From NCBI GenBank assembly GCA_022414725.1, contig CM039466.1:31162430-31226429 (forward strand): DNA of 64,000 bases. The letters are read 5' to 3'. The notes below the pieces were generated by a model that did no database searches, was not told the origin of the DNA, and was given only the letters and a program-made list of their open reading frames with translations. This document shows, piece by piece, positions 52,460-61,789 of this stretch. The stretch's first letter is position 1. Each line of letters opens with the position of its first letter. The position numbers and the translations under genes were made by a program. This DNA comes from Microglena sp. YARC (lineage: Eukaryota > Chlorophyta > Chlorophyceae > Chlamydomonadales > Chlamydomonadaceae).

Positions 52460-53700
52460 TTGGTTAAGTTGTTGGTAGGATTTAGCTGTCTTTCTGGGAG
52501 GAAGATGCCAGAGATGGTTTGTTTAGTGGGGCAAGTCTCTATCATTATACTGAGGGCTTGATGCAGGGTGGTCATAAGGTGGTCGGCCATACTGTTGAGG
52601 TCTTCTGGAAGTGTAGTCATCAGTTCCTGCCTGATGGATTGAATGTGAGAGGCAGTCCTGTCTTCCCCAAGAAGGTCCTGAGCAGTTTTGCCAGGCGGAT
52701 TCTATGTTAGTGTGGGAGCTCAGGAATTGGTGGAGGTATTGAGTAGTGATGGCTTGCCTAGTTTTCTCTTTGTCTGATTGTTTAAGAGGGAGGAGGAGCT
52801 GAGGGGAGGTGTAGGTGTTGGTTGGAGGTATGGCAGGAGGGGGGAGGAGAGTGGAGGTGAGGCGTTGCTCAAGTGCATGGTGGTCTAGGGTGTCCCCCAT
52901 TTGGTGGGTGCTTTCAGTGGTGTGGGTGCCCGGAGGTGAGTTGATGAGCAGGATATCATCAATACGACTGCTGTAGGGGGTGTTGTTGCTGCAAGAAAAG
53001 TATGTGTGAGGTCTGGGTTGTGGTTGTGGAGTGATACAGAGTTGAGAAATGTGTTGCTGGTGAGAAATGTCATCTGGATATTTGGTTAGACTGCTTCTGT
53101 CAGTGGTGTGGCATGTGGCATTCCAGTCCCCAGCTAGGATGTAGTGGTGGGTAGGATTTTTCTCAGTAATGTGGTGGATGTAGGAGTAGATGTTCTCTCT
53201 TTTGGGGGCATCGTTACAGGGCATGTAGACGCCCAGGACATGGGTTATGTTGTTTACGGTTTGGTGAGTAATGTGTCCAGAGAGTTCGACTGGAGTTTCA
53301 TGATTGACTGGGTGAGCAGTGACTGTTTTCCTGATTAGGGTAATGACCCCTGCTGAGGGGGTGACTATTTTGTCAGGGCTGGTAGCTTGGAGAGTAGTTT
53401 TGCTGTTGTGGTGGAAGTGATAATCATGCATGTCTGATTTAATCATGTTTAGAATGGATTTTCTGTGTGAGAGTAGTTTGGTTTCAGTGAGAATTATTAT
53501 ATCATTATCCCTGGATCTAATGTGATCATCTATGACTTCCCAGGAGGATCCAATTCCCCTGCAGTTGATAGTGGTGATGTTAGTGTCATTAAGAATGTGT
53601 TCCTGCTGTTGGACAGGGTGGTCTGAGGTTTGTTCAGAGTATTTAGGCTTACTACGTTTCACCGGTGAGGTGGGCTTGGTAGTGCTGATGGACTGCTGCT
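52460..53700 (-). pseudogene. LINE-2 APE-type endonuclease and linker
   Basis: The frame 53,662-52,523 contains TINCRGIGSSWE, ILTETKL, LGVYMPCND, AGDWNA, SRIDDILLI and DTLDHHALEQ: the full ordered motif set, uninterrupted. A basic linker (VKRSKPKYSE) precedes it, and a frameshift near 52,690 disrupts the helical linker to the RT. Confidence 0.92.
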
Positions 53701-54700
53701 TCTTGGACGGGGGGGGAGCTCCAGGGATCCGGGTCTGTCTGAGCTTGTTGTATTCAGGGATGGTAGGCCTGCTGGGGGTGGGGAGCCTTGCTGCCTGTAT
53801 TGGGGGGGGAAGGTAACTTCGTGACCGTTTTTTAGTGGTGGTAGTTTTCTTGGATTTTTTTAGATTTTTTGGTAAGAGGTGTAGGGTTTCTTACGTTTTG
53901 CGTGGGATTCATCCTCAGATACTAGATTAGATAATGTCATCATCTTCGTCTGTGGGTGTTTCAGTGTTATTTTGAGTGGTAGGGATTGTTTGATCTGGTG
54001 GTGAAGGTGGTGGATTGGTGTAGGTGTTGATCTGTTGAGAGTCTTCTAGGATGGTACCATTGGTATTAGGGTGGGGATTGGTTGGATCAAAATAGAGATC
54101 AGGTTGAAATGGATGGCCATGGAAGGAGGGTGTAGCCTGGCTAAGAGTGTAGAAGCGCCCCTGGAGCTGGTGCCAGTCTTGGGGGGTTAGGATGGTGGGT
54201 ACAGAGATTTCAGAGTCAAGGTTGTACCATTTATTGTTGTAGTATTTGATAGTGATTGCATGACCATAGCCATTGGACCAGTAGTGCGTATGAATTTGGT
54301 GCTATTGATGGGAATTCTGCTAAGGATTTGTTGTTTGGTGCTACCAAGTTGGATGCCTGTTTCATAGTTTTCTTCAGTGTTAGGAGATGAGGTGTGTAGT
54401 GGTGTGTATGGGTGGTTCCTGTGGCTGACCAGGTATCCAGTGCCAGTCTGCTTGGTGAAGGTGTAGTAGTCAATAAGGGCATTATTATGGTTTCCAGAGG
54501 GGTTGAGAAAATATGATCCCATAACCTTCCAGTGATTATCAGTGGCTCTAGTGACTTGAGTGTGGAGTTTGTTAGCAAAGTCTAGGACTAGATTGATATC
54601 CATGGCTTTGTATCCAAGGTAGGCATTGATGGAGTGAATTTGGCAGTGAGAGGCTGTTTGGGCTTCCCAGTATGGGGCAGACTCAGACTTACTTTGTAGG
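53700..54700 (-). pseudogene. LINE-2 cysteine protease (single copy) and acidic linker
   Basis: Minus strand: PYWEAQTASHCQIHSIN (Cys about 54,655), a middle part with GIQLGSTKQQILSRIP, then after a frameshift near 54,290 NGYGHAITIKYYNNKWYNLD followed by S (His about 54,262). Q-x4-C-x2-H-x2-N and the His and W-x3-D-S motifs match LINE-1 copies B and C. An acidic stretch (TDEDDD) and a basic one (AKRKKP) follow before the endonuclease. Only one protease copy is present here, so the duplication is specific to LINE-1. Confidence 0.8.
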
Positions 54701-55260
54701 CGTCTGCTTCCTCTGGGTCTACCTCCTCTGAGTGTGGGGGGTGTAGGAGGAGTGGAGAGGGGGCAGCTGTAGGGGTACTTACTGCTGTGAGCATCCTCCT
54801 GAGTATCTGAGCTGTCTATGGGTAGAGTGAGCGCAGGAGAGATAGGGGAGGGAAGAGTGCAGGCAAGGTATAATCTGTTACAAGTTGTAATCTCAGCACA
54901 GGAGTGGCAGGCTGTGCCTTTGGTCTGGCAGGGGTTCACATTATAAGGAGATAGTGTCCAGAGGGGCTCATATCCATGTCTATTTTTCTATTTTTGTTGC
55001 TCTTGCTATGGATGTTTCCACTGGGACAGTGGGTAGTGCTGATAAGAGAGAAGAGCAGGAGGAGCAGTGCTGTTATCCAGAGGTCCAGGGGGTTTGCTAC
55101 TTCCTGTGTCCCTTGAAGGTGTTGGCTTTGGGGTAAGCCTTGTTGGCTGTGGTGCTGGCAACCTGTGGAGTGGTGAGTGTTTTGATGTTGTTGGTTTTTG
55201 GTGGCAGGGATGCAGGTGTAGAAGGTACTATAGGGTTTGGTTTGATTGGGGTTTACCTTG
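54700..55260 (-). pseudogene. LINE-2 membrane helix and Cys-rich linker
   Basis: The frame 55,598-54,936 ends with LWITALLLLLFSLISTTHC, a likely membrane helix. The next frame (54,939-54,187) starts with CQTKGTACHSCAEITTC, a cluster of cysteines, and a Pro/Ser-rich linker to the protease. LINE-1 has a comparable helix and Pro-rich linker in the same place. Confidence 0.5.
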
Positions 55261-56641
55261 AGAGCAGCTGTTTGGAGGAAGCTGCTCCAGTCATTTCCCA
55301 GTTCAGGGTCTGCTGGGGTGTTGCAGTGCTCACTGGTGATGGCACCTGCTCCAAAGATGTCATCATCATCAGCGGCTTCATAGGGTGCAGGTGGCCAAGC
55401 TGCAGGTGGATCAGGGGTTTCATGGTTGAGGAGCATGTCAACAATGGCCTTCTGGTAGGTGGTGACATGGTATTCGGGGGGGTGTCCATCCAGGGAGGTC
55501 TTGAGAGCCTTCCATTGGTCCAGGTCACCCTTGGTGTGGGGGTCAAGGGGGCCTTTTCCTTGGCGGAATTCTTGGAGATCTCTCTCCTGATCATCCAAGT
55601 GGCCAGGCAGTTCCAGATCTTGCCTGGCTTGCCCTTGGTCATGGCAGTGTCGTAGTCAGGGAGGAAGGAGGGCCTGAGGGTGTAGGTAGAGCCACCAGAA
55701 TGGAGGATGCCTCTGGTGGAGAGGAAGGTTATCAGGACTGTAGCTCTGTTTAAGAGCATGAGGTGGATGCCTCGGTTGGCTTGTGTTGACCTGGTGATAG
55801 GATCATGTAAGTAGAGAGGGATGCCCTCCCTGGTGACAAGGGAGTTGTTAATGTGAGCAGCGGTGGTGACATAATCGCTGCAGATCTTTTCCCTGGAGAT
55901 GATTTCCCACAGGTCTGGTGAGTGTAGGTCCTCATCAAGGCCCTCCAGCTCCTTGGGGAACATCCTCCTCAGAGTAGCGAGGTAGTGCCTGTTGGATTCC
56001 ATGATGACTTGGTGCAGTCCAAGGCGGTCTTCAAGGTTGACGATCTGGTCAGTCTTCAAGATCACTGAGCACTGGTAGGCATCTGAGGGGATGTTGGAGG
56101 GGCTGATGAAGAGGCTGTAGTGGTCAGTCCTCCTGATGTGGAGGGGGAGCAGGGACTCAATGGACTCCTTGATTGCGGGAGTGGCGCACATGGCGCTGGT
56201 GACAGTCCTCTTGTCGCGAGTGGTCTCTACCAGCATGAAGTTGAGTGAGTTATGCACTGTCATGGTGTCGTCGTGGTCTTCTTTGTTAATCAAGGCGAGC
56301 TGGAGGATGACCTCGAGCTTCACAAGCCAGTTGGGTTTGTCTTCTGCTTCGATGTTCCTCCAGTCGGAGTGCATGTAAGCTTCAGAGGCTCGGCGAACCT
56401 CCTCGATGTCGTGGAAGTCGAGGTGGTCAGGAGGGGGATAAGTCACTGGGACAGAGAAGCTGAGGGGAGGTGATGGTGAGGTGAGTTTCCTGGGGGGTCC
56501 TGCGACTTCCGCATCATCTGCGGCGTTGGTCTTCTGCCCCTTGGCCTTCTTGGTGGGAGGGGCATGGTCATGGCCAGGGGCATCAGGGTTGGAGAAGGGT
56601 GTGGGAGGGTCAGTGACATCTGTGCCCTGTGCTTCTGTCAT
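55260..56641 (-). pseudogene. LINE-2 ORF1-like protein
   Basis: A 462-codon frame starts at 56,641 with an acidic/Pro-rich N-terminus and a possible nuclear signal (PPTKKAKGQK), then a well-composed globular region from about residue 65 to 360 (e.g. LEVILQLALINKEDHDD, EKICSDYVTTAAHINNS). After about 55,590 the meaningful sequence continues in a neighbouring frame (DDQERDLQEFRQGKG… to FGAGAITSEHC). No zinc knuckle or RRM was recognised. As the upstream ORF of a LINE it is probably the RNA-binding or assembly protein. No clear match was found in LINE-1. Confidence 0.55.
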
Positions 56642-56649
56642 ATGCTCAT

Positions 56650-57960
56650 CTCCCCCTTCAGCTAGGGGGTCTGGAGATGCCCCTGGGGCTGGTGGGTGTG
56701 CAGGGTTGGTTGTTCTGCCAGGGGGATAGCCTCATGCTGGTGGTGTTGCCAACAATGCCTCCCAGCACCACCTTGATAATCTTGGCATCTTGGGGAATGC
56801 CGTGGATGGGGTAAGTCACAACTGTTTGGTCGCTCAGCTCGGCCGCGAAGGGGTCGATGTTATGGAAGACTGATTCGTCGTTGGGTGACGGAGGGTGGAT
56901 GGTTGCGTTAATTTCCTCGTGGGTCGCATAGACTCGGATGGCTCGCTGTAGGTGAGTATCCAGGAAGACGTGGCGTTGCGCGGTGAATCCTCGGGGGGGG
57001 TAGAGGACGTCCCCTCTGGATTCGAGCACAGGCTTGGTGCCACTGAGACCTGTCGAGGAGATATTGTTATTTGCGAGGTTCGGATAGCTGCCGTCAGGCT
57101 TATGCTTTCCATTTTGGGGGCTGCCGTCAGGCTTTTGCCCCCATTGAATCTGCAGGATTCAATAGGACTCTCACCTTCGCCACGATGGACGGTATTTATC
57201 CCAGTAAGGGTGGATTTGGGGGAGATGTTGGTTTGGATGGAATGTGTTGTTGCGGAGCAGGGAGACGCAGCAATGGTCGAAGGGAGGTTGAGGGTCGGTG
57301 CGTGAGTACAGGTCGTTACTGGGGAGGCACGACTCGTAGTTCTCACCTGTGAGGAGCTTAGATTGGAAGGGGCCATATCGGAGCATTGTATCGTTGGAGG
57401 GTTGTGGGGCTTGAGAGTTGCAAGTGTTGTGGTGTTGGAAGGCTGTGCTTGTTAGGAGGATAAGAAGGACAACGATGTGGATCGTCGCGTTGGAGATGGT
57501 ATCTTTTCCATAGTAGGGTTTGGTGGTGATTTTTGATTGTTTGATGCTGGAAGTGGAGATGATATTTTTTTGATGGTGGTCAGGATTCGTCGGAGGGTGG
57601 TGACGATCATCGTGGGATTTGGTATGCAGGTGCCCCATCCTGGAATATCTGTATAGCAGGTGTTCCAGGATCGCTTCGCGACAGCGTGTCCGCTCGAAAC
57701 GTGGTGTTGTTCTTCTTGTTTGGTGTAGATTTGGTAATCCGCCCGGTACGGGGATTTGGTGGTAGAATTTGGTTGGGTGATGCTGGCAGAGGCGTTGGGC
57801 GCTTTGATATTCCCTACCTTTTTCCATGGGTTTTGCTGCGCTCTGGTGCTTCCAGAGCGCTGCTTCCCTGGATTCGAACTGCTCGCTCGCCGACAGTTGA
57901 GATGGATCACTTTGGAGGAGGTGGAGGTGGGGAGCGGTGGATCTGAGATGGGGGCACATT
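56650..57960 (-). pseudogene. LINE-2 N-terminal region with hydrophobic segment
   Basis: The frame 57,959-57,171 carries IHIVVLLILLTSTAFQHH (signal- or membrane-like, about 57,480-57,430), then NDTMLRYGPF and several cysteines (ESC, DHCC). It is similar in place and pattern to LINE-1 15,500-15,640. A later frame (57,029-56,658) reads VFLDTHLQRAIRVYATHEEI and VTYPIHGIPQDAKIIKVVLG, which looks like a folded domain but is unassigned. Frames are broken near 57,180 and 56,660. Confidence 0.45.
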
Positions 57961-58099
57961 GCTCATTTCCCTCGCGGGTGTGATCGTTACAAAGCCTAGC
58001 GTCGCGGCATTCCGAATCCAGTTTCCGCTAATGCGGAGGGGAAGTAGCGCCTACGGAATCTGCTCTCGATGTTTGTCGGTTGTTAAGGAGGATCCTTAT
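57961..58099 (-). other. LINE-2 5' leader
   Basis: Region between the target duplication and the first long frame. LINE-1 has no equivalent, which supports slight 5' truncation of LINE-1. No promoter motif was recognised. Confidence 0.5.
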
Positions 58100-58215
58100 G
58101 TGAGGCGTACCCTATTAGCTCGTTCCGCTGAGCGCCTCTTTCGCGCCTCAGTGCGGCACGCAAGTTGACTACGCACCGTTAGAGCTCTCGACAGCTGTGA
58201 GGCGTACCCTAGTGC
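58100..58215. repeat. 97-bp satellite, right of LINE-2
   Basis: GTGAGGCGTACCCTATTAGC, GAGCGCCTCTTTCGCGC, GTGCSGCACGCAAGTTGACT and a second GAGGCGTACCCTAGTG. It is the continuation of the interrupted unit plus part of another. Confidence 0.88.
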
Positions 58216-58500
58216 GAGTGCTCTCATTTGGTGGGAGAATGTACTTCACCAACATCAGCTGGATGGGGTTCTCCTCCTGGAGGGGTGGGAGGAGAGAGAT
58301 TGTGAGTGTGGGCAGGGCCGGTTGCGGTGGGCAGGGCTGGATGGGCAGGGCTGGCTGGGTGGGGGGTATCAACTAAAAGCTTCTTTCTGGGAAGGAGGGG
58401 AGGAATTGTGAAAAGGGGCAGGGCTGGTTGGGGAGGAGGGGAGGGGGGTAGCAAATAAAAGCTTCTTTATGGGAAGAAGAGGAGGAATTGTGAATGGGTG
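58216..58500. repeat. G-rich tandem repeat
   Basis: GGGCAGGGCTGG and AAAAGCTTCTTTMTGGGAAG words recur in two or three imperfect units of about 80 bp. No gene is seen. Confidence 0.6.
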
Positions 58501-58534
58501 AGGGCTGGTTGGTATTGTTTCTGTGCTCACTATG

Positions 58535-58680
58535 CCTTCATTTTTTTTAAATTATTATTATCATTTTTATTATTATTATTATTATTATTATTTCCACTAA
58601 ATCACCATGCCTTTGAGGGGGAAGGTACCCAAACTTGCCTCAAAAGGCATATTAGAGGTGCCGATAACAGCTTCGTGTCT
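58535..58680. repeat. ATT microsatellite and dispersed repeat D, copy 1
   Basis: (TTA)n is followed by CACCATGCCTTTGAGGGGGA, CCCAAAC, CTCAAAAGGCATATT and GAGGTGCCG. The same words are at 59,421-59,520. Confidence 0.75.
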
Positions 58681-59040
58681 GAGGCCAAGCTGACAACTCA
58701 TTGTCTGATGGTTAAACTATGAGGCCATGCTGACGACTCATTGTTTGATGGTTAAACTATGAGGCCATGCTGACGACTCATTGTTTGATGGTTAAACTAT
58801 GAGGCCATGCTGACGTCTCATTGTTTGATGGTTAAACTATGAGGCCATGCTGACGACTCATTGTTTGATGGTTAAACTATGAGGCCATGCTGACGACTCA
58901 TTGTTTGATGGTTAAACTATGAGGCCATGCTGACGACTCATTGTTTGATGGTTAAACTATGAGGCCATGCTGACGTCTCATTGTTTGATGGTTAAACTAT
59001 GAGGCCATGCTGACGACTCATTGTCTGATGGTTAAACTAT
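58681..59040. repeat. Minisatellite, 40-bp unit
   Basis: Nine near-perfect 40-bp units of GAGGCCATGCTGACGACTCA plus TTGTTTGATGGTTAAACTAT. It starts inside dispersed repeat D (GTCTGAGGCCAAGCTGAC). Confidence 0.95.
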
Positions 59041-59076
59041 ACATAAGGAACACAACATTGCATTACATTAGTCAGG

Positions 59077-59409
59077 TTGCTTCTAGATTCGGCTGGCCCG
59101 AGGCCCATGTGTGACCAACTGCTCCAACCGACACCAAACTATGCCGACCCATATCTCATCGAAAACTTGCTCAATCGAAAAGTTCCGAACAGCTGCGAGC
59201 TAGTTACGCTTCTCTCTTACCGCTGTCAAAACGGTGATTTTTTCGGAGGGGGTCATTCTGTCTACAAAACGCCCTACATTGTCCTCGACATGCCAATGTT
59301 GGCCCAAGACAAGCCAGCTCCACAACATCCGGGAGGGGTATTCCAACAAATCCTCAGAAAACGAAAAGCAATATATACTGCAGCAAGCAAGAATTACTAT
59401 CAACACTAA
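59077..59409 (+). repeat. Dispersed repeat C, copy 2, open as 110 codons
   Basis: The 110-codon frame includes NRKVPNSCELVTLLSYRCQN and MLAQDKPAPQH…QQILRK. The second part matches 13,440-13,545. It could be a fragment of a mobile-element protein; no family recognised. Confidence 0.4.
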
Positions 59410-59420
59410 TCCCACTAACT

Positions 59421-59520
59421 CACCATGCCTTTGAGGGGGAAGATACCCAAACGCATAGCTTCAAAAGGCATATTTGAAGTGCCGGAAAACAGCATAGTGT
59501 CTAAAACCATGCTATCAAGC
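59421..59520. repeat. Dispersed repeat D, copy 2
   Basis: CACCATGCCTTTGAGGGGGA, TTCAAAAGGCATATTTGAAG and TGCCGGAAAACAGCATAGTG match 58,600-58,680 but without the 40-bp array. Confidence 0.7.
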
Positions 59521-59613
59521 TGCTGACCGCCATCTGGCGTTAAGCTCTTGCTCCTCCTCTGATGCTTGCTCCTTGAAGCAGCCCCAATTGTTCTGTCATG
59601 CAGCCTACAGGGA

Positions 59614-59635
59614 GGGGGGGGGGGGGGGGGGGGGG
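59614..59635. repeat. Poly(G) tract, 22 bp
   Basis: A run of 22 G on the plus strand. Confidence 0.9.
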
Positions 59636-59729
59636 TAAAATAATTAGTAACAAATGTGACAAGAAAACATGTGTGTATTAATAAATGTGACAATAATCGT
59701 AATGTTAAATAAGCTACATAGCACGAACT

Positions 59730-59855
59730 CCGACCCCCCGTTGATTACAATTTGTTGGGGTTCAGTTCACTGGTGCTGGTTGCTAAGCTTCTTTTCCTGT
59801 TTGTAAGCTTGGGCAAGTCCCTTAAGCCTATTTGGCCACCCCTGGACTGTAAAAA
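59730..59855 (-). repeat. Dispersed repeat A, copy 6
   Basis: Reverse-strand copy with TTGTTGGGGTTCAGTTCACT, GGGCAAGTCCCTTAAGCC and TATTTGGCCACCCCTGGACT. Confidence 0.72.
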
Positions 59856-59935
59856 ATGCTTACGTGCATCCTAACGTGGGGGACGGCAGTGGAACTTGGA
59901 TAAATGATCAACACAACTGTCATCGAAGACTTAAT

Positions 59936-59986
59936 GTACATGCATGCATGCATGCATGCATGTACGTACGTACGTATGTATGTACT
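59936..59986. repeat. CATG/GTAC microsatellite
   Basis: (ATGC)n followed by (GTAC)n and (GTAT)n; self-complementary and able to form hairpins. Confidence 0.9.
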
Positions 59987-60009
59987 AGTACATTGCCCGT
60001 GTGGCCGGT

Positions 60010-60360
60010 GGCCACCCTCCACCCATCCCACCCAGGCCCTGGGTTCTGGTCTGGGTAACGGGTTACGTCCTTGTATGTACTCCCCAGAGAGGTACTCCCC
60101 TACCCCCACCCGCACCCCTCATCTTCCCCTTGGCATACACACAGTCAAGATATTTCCCCCAACGCATGCCCCCCCCCTTCCCCTCCCACCCCATCTACAC
60201 TCTTTCTCTTTCTCCCCCCTCCCCCCACCCCAGTCATTTCCACCCATGGTGGCCACTCTCGACCCTCCCCCCCCCACCCCCCCCTCTCTTTTCCCAACCA
60301 CCGGCACGCATGTGTCATCCCCTTCTCCCTACCTCACCCCTTCCACTCCAGCTGTGGGCC
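60010..60360. repeat. Pyrimidine-rich stretch with repeat shared with 2.2 kb
   Basis: CCCACCCAGGCCCTGGGTTC, TGGTCTGGGT and TACGTCCTTGTATG match 2,240-2,290. The rest is C/T-rich; Pro-rich frames through it are by-products. Confidence 0.5.
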
Positions 60361-60649
60361 TAGATCATGCAGAAATACGAAGTGGATATAGAGTAGGCTG
60401 CGAATCCAACCAGCCAATAGCTTGCGAAAGCCGACCCCGCTGAGAAAACCAGGCGTGCGCAATCACAAAGCGACATACCTGCATCTTCTTCTTTGCGTGG
60501 AACATAGTTGGGTCTGCAGCTGTTGTTTTGACAAGGAAATATCAGCCAGTCTTATATCGCAACATGCTAAGCAACCGATTTATCAATGCTTGCAACAATG
60601 AAAAGATATTAGATGAGGGGTGCAAGGGCCATATCGTGTAGGGTAGGCA

Positions 60650-61110
60650 TACCAGTGGAGGTCTGAAGAAATTCAAAAATATCTCCAAAGAATTGCTTGC
60701 CGATCAGACAATGCGATGGCATGACGTTGATGCAGAGGATGATATATTGCGAATTGCGCGCGGCAGCCTGCATCGCAGCATGAGGTTCACGTCTTGCCTG
60801 ATTATTAACCTGGCGTTGATTTTCAGGACTGGTTGCATGAGCTTCCCGCCTGGCCTGGTTGTAAGTCCCGCGCTGCTGTGGGTTAGCAGCATCTGCTCAA
60901 CGCCGACGCTGGTTTGCATGGCTCCTTTCCTCGTCGGTCTGAAGAGCTCGCCTTGCGCGCTGAGTGGCTGCGTACGCCGCCCTTCTGACATTCAAAATTT
61001 GTTGGTCGTGCAGTAGGTTGGTAGCATCAAGAAGCAGGAGGTATATTATCAACCTGAGCGCCATATTTGGTTTATTTGGCGAGAAAGCGAACAGAGTGGA
61101 CGAAGGATTG
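60650..61110 (-). pseudogene. Arg/Ala/Gln-rich reading frame, broken, unassigned
   Basis: On the minus strand a frame starting MALRLIIYLLLLDATNLL has a hydrophobic start and then a repeating pattern: RRAAYAATQRARRALQTDEE, ANQRRR, a stop near 60,895, and in the same frame ANPQQRGTYNQARREAHATS and ENQRQVNNQARREPHA. Such R/A/E repeats of about 15-20 residues precede the helicase in some Helitron-type proteins, but no Rep or helicase motif is visible here. The call is tentative. Confidence 0.3.
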
Positions 61111-61126
61111 AATTTTTGTTTCAGGC

Positions 61127-61444
61127 ATGGTACGGAAAGCAGACCCAACAGCGAGACAGTTGTGGTACGTGAACGTGAAAGGTAAGGCTGTGTGTAAAGG
61201 TTGCGGAGAAGCGAAGGGCATAGGAGCAGTCCCCGCAGTCGTACAGTACAGCAGGCCGTGTCCGATGTCTGATGTCTGTCGAGTACTACAATTGACTGTG
61301 CCCCCCTGCCCCCCGCCCTCCTATGACACAGGGAACGAACGGAAAAAAAAGGAGAGTGAAATCCTTGTATGTTTACATAAACGTATATATATATATATAT
61401 ATAATATGTACTCTGTACATGATAACAAAAACCTCTGCATATGA
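61127..61444 (+). other. Short open frame, unassigned
   Basis: A 105-codon frame begins MVRKADPTARQLWYVNVKGK and has CKGCG (CxxC) soon after. It ends in an (AT)n microsatellite (61,381-61,403). No domain is recognised. Confidence 0.2.
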
Positions 61445-61574
61445 CTCCCTACAAATGAGGACAGAGCCTTGAATACCAGGCTTGACTGTAAAGAGAACAA
61501 TCAATCGCAACAGGAGGTGAACGCTCAAACGCAGCGCAATTTGCGCATCTTCACCATGGAATTGTCCTGACAGA

Positions 61575-61735
61575 CAGGCAATACCAGCACAAGCAATACT
61601 AACACGAGCACTACACAAACAAGCACTACTAACCAAGCACTACACAAACAAGCACTACTAACACAAGCAATACTAACAAGCATTACAAACACAAGCATTA
61701 CAAAAACAAGCAATACCAACACAAGTAATAGCGCT
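61575..61735. repeat. Short-unit minisatellite (ACAAGCAnTACnAAC)
   Basis: About ten imperfect units of 12-18 bp around ACAAGCACTACTAACACAAG. Confidence 0.85.
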
Positions 61736-61789
61736 AGTGTACTCTCCTCAGACTTGCTTTATAGCAATTCGCGCACCGCGGTGCATTAT

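Larger units (their letters stand above)
45965..58099 (-). mobile_element. LINE-2: Dualen-like non-LTR retrotransposon
   Basis: A 12.1-kb element on the minus strand, bounded by a perfect 10-bp duplication GTGAGGCGTA (45,955-45,964 and 58,100-58,109). The satellite unit it entered continues on the other side (CCCTATTAGCTCG), so the empty site is visible in sister units. Order from the 5' end: leader, N-terminal hydrophobic region, ORF1, membrane helix, cysteine protease, APE endonuclease, RT, conserved unknown region, RNase H, CCHC/restriction-like endonuclease, 3' UTR and five AATTTC repeats. Several frameshifts break it and a second LINE is nested at 49,714-50,234. It is longer at the 5' end than LINE-1 and may be close to full length. 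Confidence 0.93.

Noticed and set aside
60001..60443. Overlapping Pro/Ser-rich frames of 106-179 codons
   Set aside because: Three frames are open at once over a pyrimidine-rich stretch; no domain, and part is a dispersed repeat shared with 2.2 kb.
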